Origin: Oscillospiraceae bacterium
GTDB lineage: Bacteria > Bacillota > Clostridia > Oscillospirales > Oscillospiraceae
Length of the DNA stretch: 64,000 nt
NCBI GenBank assembly: GCA_017935145.1
Contig: JAGBIE010000014.1
Coordinates: 1 to 64,000, forward strand
Direction: 5' to 3'
Shown one piece after another: positions 31,509 through 40,530 of this stretch. The notes beneath the pieces are model-generated. The model had not been told where the DNA came from and ran no database searches. It saw only the letters and a program-made list of their open reading frames with translations. A program made the position numbers and the translations under genes. The stretch's first letter is position 1; every line of letters starts with the position of its first letter.

Positions 31509-32987
31509 TTATTGATAATAGGTAGCGGCAGTCTGAGTGGAGACGTACTTGAGACCGCTTTCCACCAAGCTTGCGTCCACCTTTTCGCGGACGGATTCGC
31601 AGAACTTGCTGTAGTTTTCAGCAATCAGCACTTCTTCAATGACCACTTCGCGGTAGTTTTCGCCTTCGCCCACATAGTAGGTCACATAGTAACCGGCAGT
31701 GCCTTCCAGAAGGGCGGTGTCGCCAGCCACACGGGATTCGTCATAGAGCCAAGCGGCCATTTCGTCAGAAATGTCATTCTTGCCCACGTTTTCGTACAGA
31801 GCCTTTTCAACCTTTTCGTCAGAGTTCTTTTCTGCGATGGCAATAAAGGCATCGGCAGTCTTTGCGCCAGCCAGATATTCATCCAAATACTTCTGGGCTT
31901 CTTCCTTGGCCTTCTTCAGGTCTTCTTCCTTGCCGTTTGCAATATCGGCAGAGACCAAGAGAGCGTGCAGGTTGCGAGCGGTGTAGTCGTGGTCTTCACG
32001 GCTTACAAAGTAGAGAGCGTAGACTTTGGTGTTGTCTTCGCGGACAATCACAGTGGCATCGCCCTTTTGACGCTGTGCGTCTTTCAGCCATTGGGCCACT
32101 GCGGGGTAGACATACTGTTCCGTCATGAGAGAGGGCTTCACATCTTCCATGAGGGTGGCGGAATCGTCTTTGTAGGATTCCTTGCGGTCTTCTGCTACCA
32201 ATTCAGCAGCGTTCTTGGTGAAGGTGGATTCATCAACCTTAGCTTCGTCTACAATCTTCTGAGCAGCGGCCTTGGCAGCGTCCAAAGTCATGGTGTCATT
32301 GACATCGATGGTGAACTGACGATAGGTGAGCAAATCCAGCTCGTCCTTATGCTCGCTGTAGTACTTGCTGATATCGTCTGCAGAGACGGTGTAACCTTCG
32401 GTCTTGTCCTTGAGGTATCTCTGGGCGATGGTGGTAACTTCAATGTAGTTACGATAGTTTTCTTCGTTACAGCCAGTGCCGTAGAAGAATTCCATGTAGT
32501 CGTTAAAGTCATTAATGCCGATGTTGAGCGTCTTCAAGGTGTCAGCAGTTTCCTTAAAGGTCTTCACATCTTCTTCGATGGTTTCCTTTTCTTCAGCCGT
32601 CAGCTCATAATTTTCGGCCTTTGCAGCATCATATGCGGCGTAGGTCAGGTGAGCATCGTCCAAAGCCTGTTGCATAATCACTTCGCCCATATAGCCCATC
32701 ACAGTGCTGTCAGTACCATACTGACTGCTGATGATAGAGTAGGCAGTTCTGTAGAAATAGTTCAGGTCAGCGCCGGTGAGGTTATGCTGACCGATTTTAG
32801 CGGCAGTCATGTTGTTGTAAGCCCAATTTGAGCTAAACAGCAGGGAAGCGCCAATGGCGCCAACCAAAAGCACGCAGACGAGCACGATGGCTACAATCTT
32901 TGGCACGCTACCGGACTTTTTCTGATTGTTCTGCACGGGGGCTGCGGGAATTGCCTTGCGCAGCTTCTTTTCACGGGATGCACTCAT
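31509..32987 (-). CDS. Membrane-anchored PrsA/SurA-like peptidyl-prolyl isomerase/foldase
   Basis: 492 residues from the ATG at 32987; longer in-frame starts at and above 33039 lie in the promoter. A Lys-rich cytoplasmic head, one membrane helix (about 29-50), then a SurA_N-like helical region (LTGADLNYFYRTAYSII, MQQALDDAHLTYAAYDAAK) and a parvulin-like domain near 300-420 (ARNLHALLVSADI..., FIAIAEKNSDE, NDISDEMAAWLYDE). Residues of the rotamase centre are not obvious, so it may be mainly a chaperone for exported proteins. The ribosome site is weak. An ATG 10 codons upstream (33017) is also possible. Confidence 0.75.
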   Translation of the reverse strand: MSASREKKLRKAIPAAPVQNNQKKSGSVPKIVAIVLVCVLLVGAIGASLLFSSNWAYNNMTAAKIGQHNLTGADLNYFYRTAYSIISSQYGTDSTVMGYMGEVIMQQALDDAHLTYAAYDAAKAENYELTAEEKETIEEDVKTFKETADTLKTLNIGINDFNDYMEFFYGTGCNEENYRNYIEVTTIAQRYLKDKTEGYTVSADDISKYYSEHKDELDLLTYRQFTIDVNDTMTLDAAKAAAQKIVDEAKVDESTFTKNAAELVAEDRKESYKDDSATLMEDVKPSLMTEQYVYPAVAQWLKDAQRQKGDATVIVREDNTKVYALYFVSREDHDYTARNLHALLVSADIANGKEEDLKKAKEEAQKYLDEYLAGAKTADAFIAIAEKNSDEKVEKALYENVGKNDISDEMAAWLYDESRVAGDTALLEGTAGYYVTYYVGEGENYREVVIEEVLIAENYSKFCESVREKVDASLVESGLKYVSTQTAATYYQ

Positions 32988-33033
32988 TGTTTCATACCAA
33001 TCCTTCCTGTCCCTCATCGGGGATTTCCAAACC

Positions 33034-33062
33034 ATTATAACGGCAAACTTCCTCAGTTGCAA
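33034..33062 (-). promoter_or_regulatory. Sigma-A promoter of the foldase gene
   Basis: Minus strand: TTGCAA (33062-33057), 17 bases, TATAAT (33039-33034). Confidence 0.8.
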
Positions 33063-33137
33063 GTAAAAAGACAAAAAGACGGAAAATTAAGAAAAAATTT
33101 ACACCAATTTCACACAATATTCGCCAAAATTGGGCAT

Positions 33138-33380
33138 AAAAAAGAAGATACCGAGAATAAAACGGTATCTTCTAACCCCGCTTTGGCCGTGTGAATCCAG
33201 TTATAACCTGCACGAAAAGGCAGGTGGGTTGCCTCTTGCGGCTTTCTCTGCTTCCAACGTCCGCTCACGGTCGAGCCGGAGCGGGAGGCCTGCAATCGGG
33301 CGGCAAAGTCCGGCATCCCTATCAAATGATGTGGGTTTAAGTGGACCCATCACGTACCAAGCAGGTAACGCACTTACAAC
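33138..33380 (-). ncRNA. ssrS: Structured non-coding RNA, candidate 6S RNA (SsrS)
   Basis: No protein-like frame, but dense pairing on the minus strand: GTGATG-GGT / ACC-CA-CATCAT (33356-33329), CCGCTC-CGG-loop-CCG-T-GAGCGG (about 33284-33262), end pairing GTTGTA...ACCTGC with GCAGGT-TATAAC, and a terminator GAAGATACCG / CGGTATCTTC plus T6 (33172-33138). The 3' piece GGCAACCCACCTGC resembles the GGCACCCACCU end of many 6S RNAs, which bind RNA polymerase. A TAGAAT -10 (33386-33381) has no good -35, so the 5' end is unsure. Other structured RNA classes are possible. Confidence 0.5.
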
Positions 33381-33391
33381 ATTCTATGTTC

Positions 33392-33676
33392 TTAGTCTTC
33401 AGATTGTTCCTCTTCGTAAAGAAGATCCATCATCACTTCATAGACTTTGTCCAGTTCGTCATCATCGTCAATGGTCACAAGGATTTCTTCCCCGTCTTCC
33501 ATGACCTTTTTCAGGATGCTCACTTCCAATTCTTCTGTGCTATCATCATCCTGCGCGGGGACAACTGCCACATAACTGTTACCCTCATATTCCAAGGTGG
33601 AGAGGACTTCCAGTTCGTATTCGTTGCCTTCTTCATCGGTGATGGTGATGAAATCGTCGCCGTATAATTCAGCCAT
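33392..33676 (-). CDS. DUF1292 family protein (YrzB-like)
   Basis: 94 residues, very acidic. It begins MAELYGDDFITITDEEGNEYELEVL, the standard DUF1292 opening, followed by a Val/Ala-rich strand (YVAVVPAQDDDS) and the EELEVSILKKVMEDGEE segment; it ends with EEEQSED. A small cytoplasmic protein of unknown function; in Firmicutes the gene often sits beside ruvX, which here is 8 kb away. Clear promoter and GGAGG. Confidence 0.9.
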   Translation of the reverse strand: MAELYGDDFITITDEEGNEYELEVLSTLEYEGNSYVAVVPAQDDDSTEELEVSILKKVMEDGEEILVTIDDDDELDKVYEVMMDLLYEEEQSED

Positions 33677-33711
33677 GTTTCTTTCCTCCGTTTGTGGATT
33701 TTTCTACTTCC

Positions 33712-33740
33712 ATTGTAAGGGGGCAAAGGGAGAAAATCAA
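33712..33740 (-). promoter_or_regulatory. Sigma-A promoter of the DUF1292 gene
   Basis: Minus strand: TTGATT (33740-33735), 17 bases, TACAAT (33717-33712). Confidence 0.75.
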
Positions 33741-33831
33741 GTGAAAAATGGCGTGAATCTCAGCCAATGAAGTACAATCTTAGCATAACCCAAATCCTGC
33801 AAAATATTTTACGAAAATAGGTTTTTTTACA

Positions 33832-33859
33832 TTGACACGTGTGTTATAATATTTAGATA
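33832..33859 (+). promoter_or_regulatory. Possible promoter of the PBP-ecf operon
   Basis: TTGACA (33832-33837), 16 bases, TAGATA (33854-33859). A TATAAT at 33845-33850 has only T6 at the -35 distance, so the true choice is open. Confidence 0.4.
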
Positions 33860-33936
33860 TAGAAAGAATGTTCAGCTTTCCGCTTTTTGATATGGCATCA
33901 GCTCATTTCACTTTGGGCTGAGATGGAGGTTAAGGT

Positions 33937-36318
33937 ATGAAGAATCAAAATCCAAAAAAGGAATCTTCCCATGGTGGCAGACGGGCACTGCGCACCGCCC
34001 TCAAGGTCATTGGTACCTTGTTCTTGGTGCTGTTTATCACTGTGCTCATTTTTGCCTGCATTTTTGCAATTTATATCCGCACGGACTTGTCCGCCAAGGT
34101 GGACTTCTCTGTGGATTTCCCCACCATGAACCAAACCAGCATTATTTACTATCAAGATAAAGAAACAGGTCAGTGGCAGGAACTGCAAAAACTCTATGCC
34201 ACAGAAAACCGCGTTTGGGTCACCTATGACCAGTTACCTCAAGATCTTTTGGATGCCTGCGTGGCAATTGAAGACAAGCGCTTCTATGACCATCCTGGTG
34301 TGGACTGGATTACCACAGCCAAAGCCTCTGTGGGTCTGTTCTTGGGCAATGCCGATGCTGGTGGCTCTACTTTGACCCAACAGCTCATCAAGAATATCAC
34401 AGGTGAAAAGCAGGTCACCGTCCGCCGTAAGATTGCGGAAATCTTCCGTGCTTTGGACTATGAAAAGCGATATTCCAAAGAGCAGATTCTGGAACAGTAC
34501 CTGAATGTTATCTATCTTAGCCAGGGTTGCTACGGTGTGCAAAGTGCATCTCGTATCTTCTTCGGCAAAGATGTGTGGGATCTCACCCTTGCTGAGTGCG
34601 CTTCCCTCATCGGTATCACCAATAACCCCTCTATCTATGACCCCTATCTCAATCCCGAAAAGAACCGCGAGCGACAGCTGATTATTCTCAATCAAATGTT
34701 GGTGCAGGAGAAAATCACGCAAGAAGAGTACGATGCCGCCGTGGCGCAGGAAATGGTCTTTACCTCCAAGCGCGCCGATGATACGGAAGAAGACAACAGC
34801 ATCTACTACTCCTATTTTGTAGATCAGGTCATCCGCGATGTCACCACCGACTTGGCAAAGGAACTTGGCTGTTCCTATGCCATCGCAGAAAAAATGCTCT
34901 TGGGTGGTGGCTACCAAATCTACTGCACTATGGATGCAAAGGTGCAGGGAGAATTGGAGCGGGTCTATGAGAACTTAGATAATATCCCCAAAACCACCTC
35001 TACCCAGCAACTGCAATCCGCCATGGTGATTATCGATAATGAAACTGGCGATATTGCGGGTATCATCGGTGGCGTGGGCGAAAAGCAAGGCTCGCTGGAT
35101 CTCAGCCGTGCTACCCAGTCCACCTTGTCTCCCGGCTCTGTCATTAAGCCTCTCACGGTCTACAGTCCCGCCTTGGATTTGGGCATGATTACCCCCATCA
35201 GCGTGATTGACGATACGCCTCTCTATTTTAATGGTGATGTAGGCTACCCCAAAAACCAAAACAACACCTATCGCGGTCTTGTTTCCGTCAACTACGCTGT
35301 GGCGCAGTCTCTCAACACTGTGGCCGCCAAACTGGTGGACCGCATGGGTCCTGCGTATAGTTATACCTTCGCCAAGGATAAACTGGGGCTTTCCACCTTG
35401 GTTGCCAATGTGGAAATCGCAGGCAAAGTCTTTACGGACGCCGACCTGGCCCCCATGGCCATGGGCAACCTGACCCATGGTGTGACGGTGCGTGCCTTGA
35501 CCAATGCCTATGCTACCATCGCCAACGATGGTAACTTCCGCACTGCCCGCACCTATACCAAGGTGACCGATGCCGATGGCGTGGTGGTCTTGGACAATCG
35601 CCAAGAAGCCTACACTGCCATTAAGAGCAGTTCTGCTTGGTATATGACCAGCATGATGATTGACGCTACCCAGACAGGTACCGCCACTCCCGCCAAGTTG
35701 GACGGCATTGAAGTAGCCGCCAAAACCGGTACAACCTCCAGCAGTAAAGACCGCTGGTTTGCCGCCTTCACGCCTTACTATACGGGCGTTGTTTGGTGTG
35801 GCTTTGACGCCCCTGAAGAAGTCATTTTGGTGGGTTCTTACACCAACCCCGCCTTGACCATGTGGAAATCCGTTATGACGGGCATCCATGAAGATTTGCC
35901 TGATCAAAAGTTTGACCGTCCTGCCGCCCTTGTTCAGTGCACCTATTGTGTGGATAGCGGTCTTTTGGCAACAGAAGCCTGCCGTAAGGATAGCCGTGGT
36001 AGCCGTGTGGCAACGGCATACCTCTTCCAAGGGGATGTGCCCACCACCACTTGCACCAGCCATGTTATGGTGGATGTCTGCACCAGTTCTGGCTGCCTTG
36101 CCAATGATGAATGCAGACTCTTCTCGAATGTCACATCTGTGGGCGTTTTGGACCTTCGCCGTCAATATTCTGTGGAAGGTCTCGTGGTCAGTGACGAACT
36201 GTACTCTCTGCCCATTCCCGAAAGCATGCTCAAACCCAACCATTTCCCAGCTGTGGCAGTAGGCACCAACCCCTTGCGGGAGTATTGCCCCATGCACGCC
36301 CCCTTGTTCTGGGAATAA
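33937..36318 (+). CDS. Class A penicillin-binding protein (transglycosylase/transpeptidase)
   Basis: 793 residues, GGAGG before the ATG. Basic cytoplasmic head, membrane helix (about 24-48), glycosyltransferase-51 domain (EDKRFYDHPGVDW, GGSTLTQQLIKN, KEQILEQYLNVIYL), then the transpeptidase domain with SVIK (SxxK), SLN, and KTGTT. The C-terminal 90 residues are cysteine-rich (CTYCVDSGLLATEAC, CTSHVMVDVCTSSGCLANDEC), a tail seen in clostridial PBPs. It polymerises and cross-links peptidoglycan outside the membrane. First gene of a run to 41674 with short gaps. Confidence 0.95.
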   Translation: MKNQNPKKESSHGGRRALRTALKVIGTLFLVLFITVLIFACIFAIYIRTDLSAKVDFSVDFPTMNQTSIIYYQDKETGQWQELQKLYATENRVWVTYDQLPQDLLDACVAIEDKRFYDHPGVDWITTAKASVGLFLGNADAGGSTLTQQLIKNITGEKQVTVRRKIAEIFRALDYEKRYSKEQILEQYLNVIYLSQGCYGVQSASRIFFGKDVWDLTLAECASLIGITNNPSIYDPYLNPEKNRERQLIILNQMLVQEKITQEEYDAAVAQEMVFTSKRADDTEEDNSIYYSYFVDQVIRDVTTDLAKELGCSYAIAEKMLLGGGYQIYCTMDAKVQGELERVYENLDNIPKTTSTQQLQSAMVIIDNETGDIAGIIGGVGEKQGSLDLSRATQSTLSPGSVIKPLTVYSPALDLGMITPISVIDDTPLYFNGDVGYPKNQNNTYRGLVSVNYAVAQSLNTVAAKLVDRMGPAYSYTFAKDKLGLSTLVANVEIAGKVFTDADLAPMAMGNLTHGVTVRALTNAYATIANDGNFRTARTYTKVTDADGVVVLDNRQEAYTAIKSSSAWYMTSMMIDATQTGTATPAKLDGIEVAAKTGTTSSSKDRWFAAFTPYYTGVVWCGFDAPEEVILVGSYTNPALTMWKSVMTGIHEDLPDQKFDRPAALVQCTYCVDSGLLATEACRKDSRGSRVATAYLFQGDVPTTTCTSHVMVDVCTSSGCLANDECRLFSNVTSVGVLDLRRQYSVEGLVVSDELYSLPIPESMLKPNHFPAVAVGTNPLREYCPMHAPLFWE

Positions 36319-36339
36319 ACCACAACAGGAGAAAGAAAT

Positions 36340-37203
36340 ATGTGGATAGCCGACCGTTGGAAGGATTATGAAGTGTTAGATACCTCTTCGGGGGAAAAAC
36401 TGGAGCGCTGGGGAAAGTATATCCTTGTGCGCCCTGATCCGCAGGTCATTTGGGATACGGAAAAGAAAAATCCCTTGTGGCGGCGCTACGATGCCCGCTA
36501 CTCCCGTAGCAATACAGGTGGCGGACACTGGTCTGAGCATAAACTGCCCGAACGCTGGCAGGTGCGCTATGACGATTTGGTATTTAATGTCAAACCCATG
36601 AACTTTAAGCACACTGGTGTGTTCCCTGAACAGGCTGCCAACTGGGATTTTATTCGGGATTCCATCCGCAGTGCAGGTAGACCCGTGAATGTGCTGAATC
36701 TCTTTGCCTATACAGGTGGTGCTACCTTGGCAGCCGCCTCCGCTGGCGCTTCTGTCTGCCATGTGGATGCCGCCAAGGGCATGGTAGCTTGGGCAAAGGA
36801 AAATGCCAAATCTTCGGGCTTGGAAGAAAAGCCCATCCGCTGGATTGTGGACGATTGCGCCAAATTTGTGGAGCGGGAGATTAAGCGGGGCAGAAAGTAT
36901 GATGCCGTCATCATGGACCCGCCCTCCTATGGCCGTGGACCTTCGGGTGAAATTTGGAAACTGGAAGAAAACCTCTATCCCTTTGTGAAATTGGTTTCCC
37001 AAGTGCTTTCCGATGACCCCTTGTTCTTTATTATTAACTCCTATACCACAGGTCTTGCCCCCTCCGTTTTGGGCTACCTGCTGGATACTATTATTTCTAC
37101 CCGCCACGGCGGTCATAGCCAGTGCGAAGAACTGGGTCTGCCTGTGAAGGATTCGGGCTTGGTTCTGCCCTGTGGTAGCACTGGTCGCTGGATGAAAAAG
37201 TAA
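36340..37203 (+). CDS. Class I SAM-dependent methyltransferase (RlmI/RlmK-like)
   Basis: 287 residues. The Rossmann SAM-binding motif VLNLFAYTGGATLAAASAGA (about 127-146), an acidic residue in HVDAAKGM, and the catalytic motif MDPPSYGRG (about 191-199) match the Methyltrans_SAM family that modifies large-subunit rRNA. A basic, aromatic N terminus precedes it; there is no PUA domain. Substrate is inferred. AGGAG before the ATG; 21 bases after the PBP and 12 before ecfA1. Confidence 0.8.
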   Translation: MWIADRWKDYEVLDTSSGEKLERWGKYILVRPDPQVIWDTEKKNPLWRRYDARYSRSNTGGGHWSEHKLPERWQVRYDDLVFNVKPMNFKHTGVFPEQAANWDFIRDSIRSAGRPVNVLNLFAYTGGATLAAASAGASVCHVDAAKGMVAWAKENAKSSGLEEKPIRWIVDDCAKFVEREIKRGRKYDAVIMDPPSYGRGPSGEIWKLEENLYPFVKLVSQVLSDDPLFFIINSYTTGLAPSVLGYLLDTIISTRHGGHSQCEELGLPVKDSGLVLPCGSTGRWMKK

Positions 37204-37215
37204 GGATTTTCTACT

Positions 37216-38064
37216 ATGGAAACAAAAGCCATCTCTGTGGAACAACTGAATTTTGCCTACGCCGGGGGAGAGGATACCCCCACCGTGCAGGTGTTTGAAA
37301 ATCTGGACTTTTCGGTGGAAGAAGGCTCTTTTGTGGCAGTGCTGGGTCGCAATGGCTGTGGCAAAAGCACCCTCGCCAAGCACTTTAATGCCATCCTGTT
37401 ACCCTCTGGTGGCAAGGTCTCCGTTTTTTCCATGGATACCTCTGACGAGGATGCCCTTTTGGACATCCGTAAATGCGTGGGCATGGTCTTCCAAAATCCC
37501 GATAACCAGATTATCTCCAATGTGGTGGAAGAGGATGTTGCCTTCGCTCCCGAAAATTTGGGTATCCCTCGGGATGAAATCCGCCGCCGTGTGGACGAAG
37601 CCTTGGAAATCGTGGGCATGACCAAGTATAAAAACCATGCACCCCATCTGCTTTCTGGCGGTCAAAAACAGCGTATTGCCATCGCTGGCGTCATCGCCAT
37701 GCGTCCCAAGTGCATCGTCTTGGACGAGCCTACCGCCATGCTGGATCCCCGTGGTCGCCGTGAGGTCATGGAGACCATCCGCCGTCTCAATGAGGAAAGT
37801 AAAATCACCGTGGTGCTCATTACCCACCACATGGCAGAAGCCGCCTTGGCAGACCGTGTGGTTGTCATGGAACACGGAAACATTCTTGCCGATGGCACAC
37901 CCAAAGAAGTGTTTTCGCAGGTACAGCGCCTGAAAGATGCCCGCCTGACTGTGCCTGAAACCACCCAACTGCTCTATGAACTGAACCAAAACGGCTACGA
38001 TTTTTCTCTGGACTCCCTGAGTGTGGAAGAATGCGCCCAAGCCATCTATAAGACCTTTGCATAA
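37216..38064 (+). CDS. ecfA1: Energy-coupling factor transporter ATPase EcfA1
   Basis: 282 residues. Walker A GRNGCGKST, Q-loop VFQNPDNQIISNVVEEDVAF (the ECF-specific form), [33 protein letters not shown], and VLITHHMAEAA. With EcfA2 and EcfT it powers vitamin uptake by exchangeable S components, none of which is encoded here. Confidence 0.95.
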   Translation: METKAISVEQLNFAYAGGEDTPTVQVFENLDFSVEEGSFVAVLGRNGCGKSTLAKHFNAILLPSGGKVSVFSMDTSDEDALLDIRKCVGMVFQNPDNQIISNVVEEDVAFAPENLGIPRDEIRRRVDEALEIVGMTKYKNHAPHLLSGGQKQRIAIAGVIAMRPKCIVLDEPTAMLDPRGRREVMETIRRLNEESKITVVLITHHMAEAALADRVVVMEHGNILADGTPKEVFSQVQRLKDARLTVPETTQLLYELNQNGYDFSLDSLSVEECAQAIYKTFA

Positions 38065-38083
38065 CCCTTTGGAGGATATTGCT

Positions 38084-38950
38084 TTGACACCTATTTTGCA
38101 AGTTGTGGACCTCTGCCATACCTATGGCGAGGGTACGCCTTTCTGCCACGATGCTCTGCAAAACATCTCTTTTTCCATCGAGGAAGGGGAGTTTGTGGGC
38201 ATCATCGGTCACACAGGAAGCGGAAAATCCACGCTCATCCAACATTTGAATTGCCTTGCCAAACCCTCCTCGGGACAGATTCTGTTCCGAGGCGAAGATG
38301 TTTGGAAAGATAAAGCCTTCACACGGGATGTCCGTTTCCGTGTGGGTTTGGTGTTCCAATATCCCGAATACCAACTCTTTGAAGAAACGGTCTATGATGA
38401 TATTGCCTTTGGTCCTAAAAATATGGGACTAAGCAAGGAAGAAATCGACCGCCGTGTCCGCCGTGCCGCAGGTTTTGTGGGAATTCCTGAGGAGAACCTG
38501 CAAAAATCCCCCTTTGACCTCTCCGGTGGTCAGAAACGGCGTGCCGCCATCGCTGGTGTGATCGCCATGGAGCCCCAAGTGCTGATTTTGGACGAGCCCA
38601 CAGCAGGTCTCGACCCTGCTGGTGGGGAGAAGATTCTCCAAAATATCCGCGCTTATCAAAAGGCGCTTAACGCCACGGTCATTATGGTCTCCCATTCTAT
38701 GGAAGAGGTTGCTGCCTGCGCTGACCGCCTCATTGTCCTCAATGAAGGCGCTGTGGCCATGATGGGAACACCCCATGAGGTGTTCTCCCACGCGCAAGAA
38801 CTGGAAAAAATCGGCTTGGATGTACCCCAAGTAACCCGTGTGTTCCTGCGCCTGCGGCAACTGGGCATGGATGTAGACCCTGCTGTTTACAATATTAAGG
38901 ATGCCGTTTCGGCGCTTATGAAATATAGGGGGGTGAACGCTGATGCTTAA
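38084..38950 (+). CDS. ecfA2: Energy-coupling factor transporter ATPase EcfA2
   Basis: 288 residues from a TTG start (38084), 8 bases after GGAGG (38071-38075) and just upstream of the conserved domain (LQVVDLCHTYGEGTPF). Walker A GHTGSGKST, Q-loop VFQYPEYQLFEETVYDDIAFG, LSGGQKRRAAIAGVIAM, VLILDEPTAGLDPAGG. It pairs with EcfA1. The upstream frame reads into ecfA1 and lacks a ribosome site. It overlaps ecfT by 8 bases. Confidence 0.94.
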   Translation: MTPILQVVDLCHTYGEGTPFCHDALQNISFSIEEGEFVGIIGHTGSGKSTLIQHLNCLAKPSSGQILFRGEDVWKDKAFTRDVRFRVGLVFQYPEYQLFEETVYDDIAFGPKNMGLSKEEIDRRVRRAAGFVGIPEENLQKSPFDLSGGQKRRAAIAGVIAMEPQVLILDEPTAGLDPAGGEKILQNIRAYQKALNATVIMVSHSMEEVAACADRLIVLNEGAVAMMGTPHEVFSHAQELEKIGLDVPQVTRVFLRLRQLGMDVDPAVYNIKDAVSALMKYRGVNADA

Positions 38951-39746
38951 GGATATCACCCTCGGTCAATATTTCCCTGGCAATTCTGTCATCCACCGCT
39001 TAGACCCCCGTACCAAACTCCTTTTGGTGGTGGTCTATATTGTGGCGCTGTTCACCGCCAAATGGTTCGTGTCCTACGCTTTGGTGCTCCTTTGCCTTAT
39101 TGTCATCATTGGTATCAGTGGTGTTAAGCCCCGTACTATCCTGAAAAGTTTAAAACCCCTGCTCTTTATTATCCTCTTTACGGGCATTTTGAATCTCTTC
39201 TATACTGAGGGTAAAACCTTGGTGTCCTTCTGGATTTCCACCATCACCTACGAGGGTCTCACTCGCGCGTTTTTCATGATTCTGCGTATCTCTCTCTTGG
39301 TCACGGGAACATTTATGTTAACCTATACCACCTCGCCTGTGTCTCTGACAGACGGCATGGAAAGCCTGCTTCGACCGCTCCGTCATCTGCACATTCCTGT
39401 CCATGAACTGTCCATGATGATGTGCATCGCTCTGCGTTTTATCCCCACCCTCACCCAAGAGACGGATAAAATTATCAGCGCCCAAAAAGCCCGTGGCGCA
39501 GACTTTGAAAGTGGTAATTTGGTCGCCCGTGCCAAGGCGCTTGTGCCCATTTTAGTGCCTCTTTTCATTAGTTCTTTCCGCCGTGCCGATGAACTGGCAA
39601 CCGCTATGGAATGTCGCTGTTATCACGGTGGGGAGGGGAGAACCAAACTCAAACAACTGCAATATCGCGCGCGGGATGCCGTTGCCTTCTTTTTGGGCGC
39701 AATTGTTCTCGCATCTGTGATTTTACTGAGAATTTTCGGACTTTAA
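38943..39746 (+). CDS. ecfT: Energy-coupling factor transporter transmembrane protein EcfT
   Basis: 267 residues with about five to six hydrophobic helices. It begins LGQYFPGNSVIHRLDPRTKLL, typical for EcfT, and has two Ala-Arg-type coupling helices (SAQKARGADFE and ATAMECRCYHGGEGRT), which bind the two ATPases. It is the scaffold subunit of the ECF importer. Confidence 0.95.
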   Translation: MLKDITLGQYFPGNSVIHRLDPRTKLLLVVVYIVALFTAKWFVSYALVLLCLIVIIGISGVKPRTILKSLKPLLFIILFTGILNLFYTEGKTLVSFWISTITYEGLTRAFFMILRISLLVTGTFMLTYTTSPVSLTDGMESLLRPLRHLHIPVHELSMMMCIALRFIPTLTQETDKIISAQKARGADFESGNLVARAKALVPILVPLFISSFRRADELATAMECRCYHGGEGRTKLKQLQYRARDAVAFFLGAIVLASVILLRIFGL

Positions 39747-39756
39747 CGGAGGAATT

Positions 39757-40530
39757 ATGCGGAATATTGCCATTTTTCTCACCTATATGGGAACGGCATA
39801 TCACGGCTGGCAAGTGCAAAAAGACCAAGTGAGCGTTGGCGAAACCGTGGAAAAAGCTGTTGCCATGGTGGTGGGGCATAGTGTCCATGTAACGGGCTGC
39901 GGCCGTACCGATGCCGGTGTCCACGCCCGCAAATATGTTGCCAATTTCCGCACGGATTCCCAAATTCCTGTGGAGAGACTTCCTTATGCCCTCAATACCC
40001 ACTTGCCGGAAGACATTGTGGTCACCGGTGCAAGGGAAGTCCACGATGACTTTAATGCCATCGGCTCCTGTGTCAAGAAGGAGTATACATATCTCATCTA
40101 TAACTCCCGTATTCGCGACCCGTTTTATGTAAACCGCGCTTGGTTCTATCCAAAACGCTTGGATGAAAACATCATGCAGGCCGCGGCGGACCAGTTTGTG
40201 GGCACACACGATTTTAAAGCCGTGCGCAGTGTGGGCACAGAAACCAAAACCACTGTGCGTACTGTCTACCATTTTAAGGTGCAACGCCACGGAGATTTAA
40301 TTGAACTGAAAGTTTGCGCCAACGGCTTCCTCTACAACATGGCACGTGCCATGGTGGGCACAGTGGTCTATGCTGCCGAGGGCAAAATTGACCCTCTGGA
40401 AATTGGTGCAATTTTGGAAAAAGGCGACCGTACTGCCTCTGGTCCTACCGTACCCGCAGGCGGATTGTATATGTCGCAACTTTGGTATGATGACGGAAAG
40501 GTGAAATTCCATGTGGGCGAAGAAGAATAA
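39757..40530 (+). CDS. truA: tRNA pseudouridine synthase A
   Basis: 257 residues. Catalytic motif GRTDAGVHA (Asp at about 52), preceded by LTYMGTAYHGWQ. It makes pseudouridine at positions 38-40 of tRNA anticodon arms. GGAGG precedes the ATG and the gap from ecfT is 10 bases. The ecfA1-ecfA2-ecfT-truA order is the usual Firmicutes one. Confidence 0.96.
   Translation: MRNIAIFLTYMGTAYHGWQVQKDQVSVGETVEKAVAMVVGHSVHVTGCGRTDAGVHARKYVANFRTDSQIPVERLPYALNTHLPEDIVVTGAREVHDDFNAIGSCVKKEYTYLIYNSRIRDPFYVNRAWFYPKRLDENIMQAAADQFVGTHDFKAVRSVGTETKTTVRTVYHFKVQRHGDLIELKVCANGFLYNMARAMVGTVVYAAEGKIDPLEIGAILEKGDRTASGPTVPAGGLYMSQLWYDDGKVKFHVGEEE

Noticed and set aside
33110..33504. Short frames in the region of the structured RNA
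   Set aside because: Stems and a terminator explain the sequence; the translations resemble no family and lack ribosome sites.
34975..36297. A 440-codon minus-strand frame opposite the PBP
   Set aside because: Antisense shadow of a gene with full PBP motifs.
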